Program-made: the position numbers and the translations under genes
Shown here: piece by piece, positions 24,033 through 34,652 of the stretch
Position numbering within the stretch: the stretch's first letter is position 1
How the letters are laid out: each line of letters starts with the position of its first letter
The notes under the pieces: model-generated
The model's database searches: none
Seen by the model: the letters and a program-made list of their open reading frames with translations, nothing else
What the model was told of the DNA's origin: nothing
Assembly (NCBI RefSeq): GCF_013912065.1
Contig: NZ_JACESA010000001.1
Span: 62,001 to 126,000, forward strand
From: Brevundimonas sp.
GTDB lineage: Bacteria > Pseudomonadota > Alphaproteobacteria > Caulobacterales > Caulobacteraceae
Length of the DNA: 64,000 nt
Reading direction: 5' to 3'

Positions 24033-26132
24033 TCAATCCGTCCCCGCCTTGTGCCCCTTCCAGTCGAACAGCTCCTCCAGCACCTGCACCGCCTGGCCGC
24101 GTTCGGACGCCAGGTCGGGGTCGCGGTTGAGGATCAGGCGGGCGTCGTCGGCGGCGGCCAGCATCAGGGATCGGTGGCGGATCGGGTCGGCGAAACGGTA
24201 GGCGGGGAAGCCGCTCTGTTTCAGGCCCAGGGGGTCGCCGCCGCCGCGCAGGCGGAAGTCCTCCTCGGCGATGACGAAGCCGTCCTCGGTGCGGCGCAGG
24301 GTTTCGAGACGTTCTTTCGCCGTCTCACCGAGGGCGCCGTCCTGGCCGCCGTACAGCAGGATGCAGGAACTGGCCTTTGAGCCCCGGCCGACGCGGCCGC
24401 GCAGCTGGTGCAGTTGGGCCAGGCCGAAGCGGTCGGCGTGTTCGATGACCATGATGGAGGCGTTGGGCACATCCACCCCGACCTCGACCACCGTGGTGGC
24501 GACCAGCAGGGGGATGCGGCCGTCGGCGAAGTCGGCCATGACGGCCTCGCGTTCGGCGCCCGGCATCTGGCCGTGGGCCAGGCCGACCTCGACCCCCAGC
24601 AGGCGGCGCAGGTCGTCGGCGCGGTCGACGGCGGCGGCGAGGTCTATGGCCTCGGATTCGGCGACCAGGGGGCAGATCCAATAGGCCTGGGCGCCGGCGT
24701 CCAGGGCGGTCTTCAGCCGGGCGGCGACCTCGCCGATGCGGGCCAGGGGGACGACGGCGGTGGTGACGGGAGTGCGGCCCGGCGGTTTCTCCATCAGGCG
24801 GCTGACTTCCAGCTCGCCGTACTGGGTCAGTTCCAGGGTGCGGGGGATGGGGGTGGCCGACATGGTCAGCAGGTGGACGGCGCCGATGCGCGGATCACCC
24901 TTGGCCTGAAGCCGCTGGCGCTCGCTGACGCCGAACCGGTGCTGTTCGTCGATGACGGCCAGGGCCAGGCGGTCGAAGCGGACGGCGTCCTGGAACAGGG
25001 CGTGGGTGCCGATGGCGACCTGGGCCTGACCGGACGCCAGGGCGGCCAATTTCTCGCGCCTCTGGCCGTTGGTGTCGCGGCCGGTCAGCAGGACGGAGGT
25101 GACGCCGGCCGCCTCCAGCAGCGGCCCGAGCTTTTCGTAATGCTGGCGGGCCAGGATCTCGGTCGGCGCCATCAGGGCGGACTGGAAGCCGCTGGAGGCC
25201 GCGTCGGCCAGGGCCAGGGCGGCGACGGCGGTCTTGCCCGAGCCGACGTCGCCTTGAAGCAGCCGCCCCATCTGTTTGCCGGACGCCAGGTCGCGGCGGA
25301 TTTCGGCGACGGCCTGGGCCTGGGCGTTGGTCAGGGTGAAGGGCAGGGCCTGGAGCAGGTGGTCGGAGGCGGCGCCGGGGGTGATGACGGGCGACGGCTT
25401 GATCTCTCGGGCACGGCGGCGGCGGGCCAGGGCCAGCTGATGGGCCAGGAATTCGTCATAGGCCAGGCGCTGGCGGGCGGGTGCGTCGGGCGACAGGTCA
25501 GGCTCGCCAGTCGGGGCGTGCAGGGCCTCGATGGCGGCGCGCCAGCCCAGCCAGTTCTGCTTCTTCAGCCAGGCGGGATCCTGCCATTCGGCCAGGTCGG
25601 GGGCGGCGGGCAGGGCGGCCTGGACCAGTTTGCGCAGCTGGCGCGACGTCAGGCCTTGGGTCGCCGGATAGACGGGTTCGGATGCCGGGATGTCGGCCGC
25701 CTTGTCCAGGGTGACGATGTCCGGATGGACGATCTGGACCTCGCCGTTGAACCGCTCGACCTTGCCCGAGACCAGACGGGTCTCGCCGCGGGGCAGCAGC
25801 CGGTCGATATGCTGGGGCGAGCCGCCGAACCAGACCAGGTGGACGAAGCCGGTCGGGTCGCTGGCGCGAACCTTCAGCGGGGCGCCAGGGCGGCTGGGGA
25901 CGAACAGGCGGTCGATGACGATTTCGAAAATCCCGACCTCGCCGTCCACGGCGGTCGCCGCCTCCATCGGGCGGCGCACGACGACGCCCGAGGGGCTGAG
26001 GAAGACCAGATCGCGCACCAGCGGACCCGCGACCTTCTGCACCAGGGGCAGGACGCGGGGGCCCACGCCCTTAAGGCTGGAGACCTCGGCGAACAGGGGA
26101 AAGAGAATCTGCGGACGCATCGCCGGGAACAT
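24033..26132 (-). CDS. recG: ATP-dependent DNA helicase RecG
   Basis: RecG remodels stalled replication forks and Holliday junctions. The 699-residue protein has an N-terminal wedge/OB domain, Walker A LLQGDVGSGKTAVAALAL, the DEQH box (VIDEQHRFGVSERQRL), and C-terminal helicase motifs VATTVVEVGVDVPNAS and QLHQLRGRVGRG. The second ATG at 26120 (MRPQILFPLF) is an equally good start. It diverges from sdhE, leaving 86 bases for both promoters. Confidence 0.96.
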   Translation of the reverse strand: MFPAMRPQILFPLFAEVSSLKGVGPRVLPLVQKVAGPLVRDLVFLSPSGVVVRRPMEAATAVDGEVGIFEIVIDRLFVPSRPGAPLKVRASDPTGFVHLVWFGGSPQHIDRLLPRGETRLVSGKVERFNGEVQIVHPDIVTLDKAADIPASEPVYPATQGLTSRQLRKLVQAALPAAPDLAEWQDPAWLKKQNWLGWRAAIEALHAPTGEPDLSPDAPARQRLAYDEFLAHQLALARRRRAREIKPSPVITPGAASDHLLQALPFTLTNAQAQAVAEIRRDLASGKQMGRLLQGDVGSGKTAVAALALADAASSGFQSALMAPTEILARQHYEKLGPLLEAAGVTSVLLTGRDTNGQRREKLAALASGQAQVAIGTHALFQDAVRFDRLALAVIDEQHRFGVSERQRLQAKGDPRIGAVHLLTMSATPIPRTLELTQYGELEVSRLMEKPPGRTPVTTAVVPLARIGEVAARLKTALDAGAQAYWICPLVAESEAIDLAAAVDRADDLRRLLGVEVGLAHGQMPGAEREAVMADFADGRIPLLVATTVVEVGVDVPNASIMVIEHADRFGLAQLHQLRGRVGRGSKASSCILLYGGQDGALGETAKERLETLRRTEDGFVIAEEDFRLRGGGDPLGLKQSGFPAYRFADPIRHRSLMLAAADDARLILNRDPDLASERGQAVQVLEELFDWKGHKAGTD

Positions 26133-26218
26133 AGCGTGACCATGACGGGTGGCGAAGTGCTCGCAGGAACGCTATTTGACCCGACCTGTTTGAAAGTCTG
26201 GACCGGGCAAGGATCCTT

Positions 26219-26544
26219 GTGGCCGAAATCGACGCGCGTCTCGAAAATGAAATGACCCCTGAACGCAAGCAGCGGCTGGGCCGCATCCAGTTCCGGTCCT
26301 GGCGGCGGGGCTTCCGCGAGGCCGACATGGTGCTGGGTCCGTTCTCGGACCAGGTGGCGCCGACCCTGACGGACGCCGAGCTGGATCTGTTCGAGCTGCT
26401 GATCGACGAGGAGGACCAGTGGCTCTACGGCTGGATCATCGAGCGTGATCCGACGCCGCCCGAGTTCGAGACGCCTGTCATGGCCAAGGTCCGCGCCTTC
26501 ATGCGCGAGCATGTGGCGGCCGAGGTCGGCAAGGGCATCGGCTG

Positions 26545-26545
<1 letters not shown>
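26219..26545 (+). CDS. sdhE: FAD assembly factor SdhE (succinate dehydrogenase assembly factor 2)
   Basis: SdhE attaches FAD covalently to the succinate dehydrogenase flavoprotein. The 108 residues include the signature RGxxE motif (RRGFREAD) and DAELDLFELLIDEEDQWLYGWI. The GTG at 26219 has AAGGA 6 bases upstream; ATG 26252 is an alternative that leaves the domain intact. Its stop overlaps the mfd start (TGATG). Confidence 0.92.
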
Positions 26546-30000
<3,455 letters not shown>

Positions 30001-30130
30001 GGTCGCGTCGCCTTGGCCCAAGGCTGGCCACCGCCATAGAGCTGCGGCGACGGCCGGTCAGAAGCTGGCCAACATTGCTGGATCGACATTCATGACGGTG
30101 TGGGACAGCACCACGAGCCATATCGCCAAC
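30001..30130. other. Non-coding sequence after mfd
   Basis: Just after the stop, GCCTT-GGCCC-AAGGC can form a small hairpin without a T-run. No gene is seen. Confidence 0.4.
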
Positions 30131-30261
30131 GGTGCCGAGCAAGGTGCTGGATTGGGGCTCAGCATAGTCGCGGTCGCAGCCAGACTTACACGGGTTTCCG
30201 TGGAGCTGTCGGACAATGCCTGGGGCTGGTAGTTACAGGCGTGTTCCCGAGAACAGGGGGA
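30131..30261 (+). pseudogene. Remnant of a histidine-kinase C-terminus (frameshifted)
   Basis: Frame 30131-30232 encodes GAEQGAGLGLSIVAVAARL followed by SVELSDNAWG, matching the G2 box and last strands of sensor-kinase ATPase domains. It then stops. One base over, from 30226, the sequence continues LVVTGVFPR, which fits the usual final strand. So about 45 residues of a kinase end survive with a frameshift. No H-box or upstream domain is present. The match is short, so confidence is limited. Confidence 0.5.
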
Positions 30262-30668
30262 CGAAGCCACCACCTGACCTCTGGCGTTCGGGTGACAGCC
30301 TTGGGCATATGACGCTTAGGTCTCATGGTCGCCCCAGTCGGCCGACGGGAGACGACGCCCATTCCGCGACCGGTCATTTACCGGAGACCAAAGTGGTTCC
30401 CTGTTGAAGATCACGACGGCGGTGACGTCGATCTCGCGACCACGTCTCGCCGCTGTCGAAGACTTCGCATACGGACAAGCTGTCCCCGTTAATCGGCCGG
30501 CGTTGCGTTTGAGGATCAACCTTGGATAAAATATTCCTCAAAAGAATTTGATTTCGCCTCAATGAACAATCTCATAATTCGAAAGTTGGTTGGGCATCGG
30601 TTGATAAATCTACCGATAGATAATGGTCAATATCACTACTCATTGGCCTCCAGCATATGGAGATTACC
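30262..30668. other. AT-richer non-coding stretch
   Basis: No convincing gene. Short open frames on both strands lack ribosome sites and domains. From about 30520 to 30720 the A+T content rises sharply compared with the rest of the window, and the promoter of the following secreted-protein gene must lie here. TCGGT (30597-30601) and ACCGA (30612-30616) form a small inverted repeat. Confidence 0.5.
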
Positions 30669-31304
30669 ATGAAAAATAGAATGATGATTATGTCAGCAGT
30701 TGCTGCACTGACCGTGGCTGGTGCAAATAGTTCTTCTGCGCAGACATCTACCCTGATGACGAAGGACGACGGTGAATGGATCACGGTCACCGGGAACATC
30801 AGCAATGTCACGCCTCAGGGATTCCGGATCGACTATGGAACGGGTGTGCTGCCCGTCGAGATGGACGGGTTCTTGCCGACGTCCACCGAGGGATTGCGCA
30901 ATGGGGACTGGGTTACGGTCAGCGGCCGGATTGACGACGCCCTCTGGGAGCGCCGTTCAATTGAGGCCTCCTCGGTCTACAGTTCACGGATGCAGGAGCG
31001 GCTATGGGCCAACGCCATGGACGAGGAGGGGGACATGTTGATCACGCCCATCGACCTTCCTGACCAGGGGGACTGGGTTGGCGTGACAGGACGCGTCATA
31101 TCCATTGATATTATGGAAGATGAAATGGTCGTAGACGTCGGACCGCAAACCCTGCAGGTCGACGCCAGCGGTCTTGGTCAGCCGATGACAGCCACGCGCG
31201 GTGACCTCGTGTCGGTCTATGGTCGTCTTGACGATGCCGACCTGTGGGACGGCCGTGAAATCGATGCTTCCTCGGTCGTCATCCTGAGGCAGAGCTCCAT
31301 CTGA
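30669..31304 (+). CDS. Exported protein with duplicated beta modules
   Basis: A 211-residue protein with a signal peptide (residues 1 to about 24, ending SSSAQ). The mature part is two similar halves, residues 35-104 and 134-207. Each half starts with a GDWVxVTGxI-like strand and, exactly 44 residues later, has a second such strand followed by LW, RE/S-I and ASSV (for example LWDGREIDASSV). The four strand motifs begin at Gly35, Gly79, Gly134 and Gly178. This suggests small OB-like barrels similar to periplasmic BOF domains. GGAG (30659-30662) sets the ATG at 30669. The 5' end is AT-rich. I do not know its function. Confidence 0.75.
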   Translation: MKNRMMIMSAVAALTVAGANSSSAQTSTLMTKDDGEWITVTGNISNVTPQGFRIDYGTGVLPVEMDGFLPTSTEGLRNGDWVTVSGRIDDALWERRSIEASSVYSSRMQERLWANAMDEEGDMLITPIDLPDQGDWVGVTGRVISIDIMEDEMVVDVGPQTLQVDASGLGQPMTATRGDLVSVYGRLDDADLWDGREIDASSVVILRQSSI

Positions 31305-31314
31305 CGTTTGTTGT

Positions 31315-31349
31315 CGCGACCGTCTCCGGCTGGCTCGGCGACGGTCGCG
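31315..31349. terminator. Hairpin between convergent genes
   Basis: CGCGACCGTC (31315-31324) pairs perfectly with GACGGTCGCG (31340-31349) around 15 bases, 10 bases after the secreted-protein stop and about 70 bases from the popA stop. There is no T-run on either strand, so it may be a transcript-end hairpin or only a repeat. Confidence 0.4.
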
Positions 31350-31419
31350 CGCGGGGCCTGCCTCGCGCAATCTTCAGTCTCGCAGCGCCCACCTGACGGA
31401 CGCGGGTGATGATTTCTCC

Positions 31420-32727
31420 CTAGCGCGTCTTGTCGAACAGGTCGGCGGAGGCGCGTTCCAGCAGGGCGCCAGCGGATTCGCCCGGGCGCATTTCGGCGGC
31501 GCCGACATCGAATTCGGCGACGAAGGGAGAGCGGTCGGGGCCGGCGTCGAAGGCCGTGCAGCCGATGACGGCGGCGATCCGTTCGGCCGCCAGGCGCGCG
31601 GCCTCCACCTGGGTCGCGGGCAGGGCCAGGGCGAACACCTCCTTGGCCAGGCGGGCGGGCGTGTCCTCGACCCGGACCAGGCGCGAGACCATGGCGCCGA
31701 TCTGGGGCATGGCGCGATCCAGCCAGCCACCCTGGCGCGCCCAGACGACGGGATCGGTTTCGCGGACCCGCAGCACGCAGACGGACAGGGCGCGCTTGCG
31801 AGCACGCGACGCCTCGGCGACGCGGCCCAGATGGGCGGCGAACAGTTCCGGCGTGAACAGACCGGTGGAGGAATCCATCAGTTCGAGGTTGCGCACGGAA
31901 TCCAGCGCCTTGCGGATGATCAGGTGACGGCGGTGCGCCCCCGCCATGGCGAGGACCCGTTCGGCCGTCTCGTCTTCCGGCGTGTCGATGGAGGCGACGT
32001 CGGCGAAGCCGCGGTTGAACAGTTCGTCGAGACTGATCTCGGCTCCGCCTCGCAGATAGAGCATCAGGGGGATGTGATAGAGGCGGGTGTTGCGCTTCAT
32101 GCCCGAGGCGATCGACAGGGCGGGCGCATGGTCCTTCGCCCCCCACAGGATGGCGGCGTCGAACGGGCTTTCGTGAAGATAGTCGAAGGCGGTGTAAGGG
32201 GTCGGCGCAGCGACCACCTCGACCCCGGCGGCGACGAGGGCGTTCGACAGGGCCAGGAAGCGGCGGTCCGCGACCCCGGCGGCCAGAACCCGCAAGGGTG
32301 TGGCGGCGTCCGCGCGGACGTCCAGATCGACGCCCCGCGCGGCGAATGTGGCGGAGCGGAGGTGGAATTCCTCCTCGGCTATGGCGGCGCGCCCCAGCTG
32401 TTCGAGACGGAGGGCCGCCTGGGCCGGATGCGGCGGGACCGACATGGCGATGTCCGCTCCCTCGACCGAATCGGGCTTGGCGCCGACGACCATGATCGGC
32501 AGGCGACGGGGTTCCGCCGCGGCGCGCAGACGCAGCGGCGCGTCGGGTGTCAGCGAATCAAAATCGACCACGGCGGCTTCCAACGGGAAGTCCTGGAGCG
32601 TCGCCTCGGCCGAGGCGATGTCGCGCGCCGTGACCGTGGTCCATCCCAGGGCGTCCAGTCCAGCGACGAGCGGACCGATCCTATCGTCCTGGGCCGCCAG
32701 GATCAGTACGCGCGCGTCGAAAGCCAA
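31420..32727 (-). CDS. popA: PopA-like degenerate diguanylate cyclase (cell-cycle c-di-GMP effector)
   Basis: A 435-residue protein with two receiver-like domains (about 1-125 and 135-260) and a C-terminal GGDEF-like domain. The active-site GGDEF position reads AKEVF (361-365), so cyclase activity is not expected. The inhibitory-site motif RxxD is kept as RVED at 352-355, exactly five residues before it, so c-di-GMP binding is likely. This is the pattern of Caulobacter PopA, which helps recruit CtrA to ClpXP when c-di-GMP is bound. The first receiver keeps an acidic residue (VVDFDSL); the second seems degenerate. Confidence 0.82.
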   Translation of the reverse strand: MAFDARVLILAAQDDRIGPLVAGLDALGWTTVTARDIASAEATLQDFPLEAAVVDFDSLTPDAPLRLRAAAEPRRLPIMVVGAKPDSVEGADIAMSVPPHPAQAALRLEQLGRAAIAEEEFHLRSATFAARGVDLDVRADAATPLRVLAAGVADRRFLALSNALVAAGVEVVAAPTPYTAFDYLHESPFDAAILWGAKDHAPALSIASGMKRNTRLYHIPLMLYLRGGAEISLDELFNRGFADVASIDTPEDETAERVLAMAGAHRRHLIIRKALDSVRNLELMDSSTGLFTPELFAAHLGRVAEASRARKRALSVCVLRVRETDPVVWARQGGWLDRAMPQIGAMVSRLVRVEDTPARLAKEVFALALPATQVEAARLAAERIAAVIGCTAFDAGPDRSPFVAEFDVGAAEMRPGESAGALLERASADLFDKTR

Positions 32728-32920
32728 GTGATCGTCTCCGTGTGACGCCCGGCGTCAAAGCCTCCCCCGGAGGCGGCTGGACCATAGCGACGCGCCCCTT
32801 AATGAAGCAATGTCTCGAAGCCCACGGGCGTGCGGAAAGACCGGTTCACGCGGATGGGACTTCCCCCGCACACGAAATCCTCTAGGTTCCGCCGCCTGTG
32901 CAACGGTTGCGAGAACCGGT
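32728..32920. other. Divergent promoter region popA / yihY
   Basis: 193 bases without a gene between popA and the yihY-family gene. I saw no full CtrA box and no clear palindrome here. Confidence 0.4.
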
Positions 32921-33874
32921 TTGAGTGACGACCTGACCCGATCGGTTCTGAGGGCGCCCGGATTCTGGGGCGGGTTGGCGGTGCGCGCCTTCACCCGAAG
33001 CTGGGGACGGGACGTGATGCTCTACACGGGCGGGGTGTCCTTCTTCGCCCTGTTGGCGGTTTTCCCCGCCATCGCGATCCTGATCGGCTTCTACAAGCTG
33101 GGACTGTCGATCGGAGAAGTCAGCGCCCAGGCGGCGGCGCTGTCGGACCTGCTGCCCCGCGCGGCGCAGACGATCTTCCGCGACGAGATCACCCGATTGA
33201 CCAATGCCTCCGCGCGTACGGTCTCGACCCAGAGCGTCTTCGCCCTGATTGTCGGCGCCTATGCGGCGCATCGTGGATTCAAAGCCTTGTTGGCGGGTCT
33301 TAATCTCATTCATGACGAAACCGAGCCGCACGGCTTCTTCAAATTCAACCTGCTGGCCTTCTTCGTGGCGGTAGTGGCCTTCGGGCTGTTCACCGTGGTG
33401 TCGGGCGCCGTGGTGACCGCCCGAATTCTGGCGCACACGGCGTCGTCAGCAGCCGACGCAGGCGAAGCGGGGATCTTGCCGCTGGACGCCTTCCTGCCGG
33501 CGCTTGGGCTCGTGGTCGGCCTGACCCTGCTCTATCGCTACGCCATGAGCCACACCTCGCCGGTCGCCTGGCTGCCGGCGCTCACGGGGGGGCTGGTGGC
33601 GACCCTGATGTCGGTGATCTCGTCCTGGCTCTGCGCCATCTATGTCGAGCAGATCGCGCCCCTGGGGGCGACCTATGGTTCGGTCGGTGCGGTGGTCGTG
33701 TTGCTGATCTGGTTGTCCTGGAACGTCAACGCCATCTTCTACGGCGGGGCCTTCGCGACCGAAATGGAGATGGCGGCCGAGATCGACGCCCGCGAGAGAG
33801 CCCTGGCGAAGACCGCTTCGGCCGATGTGGTCGACCTGTCGGCGCGCCGGGCCAGCCACAGGACGCGGCCCTAG
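32921..33874 (+). CDS. YihY/BrkB-family inner membrane protein
   Basis: A 317-residue integral membrane protein of the UPF0761 (YihY/virulence factor BrkB) family. Markers are RSWGRDVMLYTGGVSFFALLAVFPAI near the start, then six hydrophobic segments and the late block APLGATYGSVGAVVVLLIWLSW. The best start is TTG 32921 (MSDDLTRS); the open frame runs back to 32810, but that part is not family-like. Members are poorly characterised; earlier ribonuclease BN claims were withdrawn. Confidence 0.88.
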   Translation: MSDDLTRSVLRAPGFWGGLAVRAFTRSWGRDVMLYTGGVSFFALLAVFPAIAILIGFYKLGLSIGEVSAQAAALSDLLPRAAQTIFRDEITRLTNASARTVSTQSVFALIVGAYAAHRGFKALLAGLNLIHDETEPHGFFKFNLLAFFVAVVAFGLFTVVSGAVVTARILAHTASSAADAGEAGILPLDAFLPALGLVVGLTLLYRYAMSHTSPVAWLPALTGGLVATLMSVISSWLCAIYVEQIAPLGATYGSVGAVVVLLIWLSWNVNAIFYGGAFATEMEMAAEIDARERALAKTASADVVDLSARRASHRTRP

Positions 33875-33897
33875 AGCCGGCTGCGGTTCGGCTGGAG

Positions 33898-34125
33898 CTA
33901 GCCGATCTCGACGGTCAGGCGGAGCAGGCCGGCGGTCTCTTCGACCGCGATCATCCGGCCCTGCTTCTGTCGCATCAGAAACGGCACGTCGATCCGCGCC
34001 ATGGGGTCGGTGGCCAGCAGGACGAAGCGTGTCCCCGCCGCCGCTCCATCCATCGCCTTCATCAGCATCAGGCTGGGGGTCGGACAGCGATGACCGCGCG
34101 CATCGACGATCCGCGGCTCGGTCAC
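33898..34125 (-). CDS. TusA-family sulfur carrier
   Basis: A 75-residue protein of the TusA/SirA family, with the sulfur-carrying Cys14 in GHRCPTPSLMLMKAM and the usual two-layer fold. Such proteins relay persulfide sulfur for tRNA thiolation or molybdenum cofactor pathways. It starts with GTG overlapping the stop of the pncC-like gene (GTGA). Confidence 0.9.
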   Translation of the reverse strand: MTEPRIVDARGHRCPTPSLMLMKAMDGAAAGTRFVLLATDPMARIDVPFLMRQKQGRMIAVEETAGLLRLTVEIG

Positions 34126-34613
34126 GAGGCCAGACGATCGGCCAGCAGCGCCAGGGCCACGCGCACGGCGGCCATCCGGATCGCGTCCCGGCCGAGGTCG
34201 CCGAACGCCTCGCGGTGATGGATCAGGCCGTCGGGTCCCTGGGCCGCGAAATGGACCAGGCCGACCGGCTTGTCGGGCGAACCGCCGCCTGGTCCCGCTA
34301 TGCCGGTGACGGCGACGCTGACCACGGCGAGAGAATGCGCCACCGCACCCTGGGCCATGGCGCGGGCGGTCGGTTCGGACACGGCGCCATGGGCGATCAG
34401 CGTAACCTCGGGCACGCCCAGCATCTGTTGCTTGGCCGGGTTGCTGTAGGTGACGAAGCCACGGTCCAGAGCGGCGGACGAGCCGGGGATGGCGGTAAGG
34501 GCGGCGGCCACCAGGCCGCCGGTGCAGCTTTCGGCCGTCGCCAGCATCAGGCCCCGCGCGGCGGCGGTTGCGACGATCTGCTGCGCCTGGCGCTGGATGT
34601 CTTGCGGGAACAT
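34122..34613 (-). CDS. pncC: CinA C-terminal-type nicotinamide-nucleotide amidohydrolase
   Basis: A stand-alone CinA-C domain of 163 residues, predicted to deamidate NMN to nicotinic acid mononucleotide in NAD salvage. Signature blocks are TAESCTGGLVAAALTAIPGSS, GFVTYSNPAKQQMLGV and AVTGIAGPGGGSPDKPVGLV. The start at ATG 34613 is preferred; the frame remains open far upstream, but that part is antisense to the next gene. It diverges from the spermidine-synthase-like gene by 39 bases and couples to tusA. Confidence 0.92.
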   Translation of the reverse strand: MFPQDIQRQAQQIVATAAARGLMLATAESCTGGLVAAALTAIPGSSAALDRGFVTYSNPAKQQMLGVPEVTLIAHGAVSEPTARAMAQGAVAHSLAVVSVAVTGIAGPGGGSPDKPVGLVHFAAQGPDGLIHHREAFGDLGRDAIRMAAVRVALALLADRLAS

Positions 34614-34652
34614 GATCTTTCCATAGGCCGCCGGACCCGCTCTAACCAGTGC

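Noticed and set aside
24408-26255. A 615-codon plus-strand open frame across recG
   Set aside because: Antisense shadow of recG, glycine- and glutamine-rich, with no recognisable domain.
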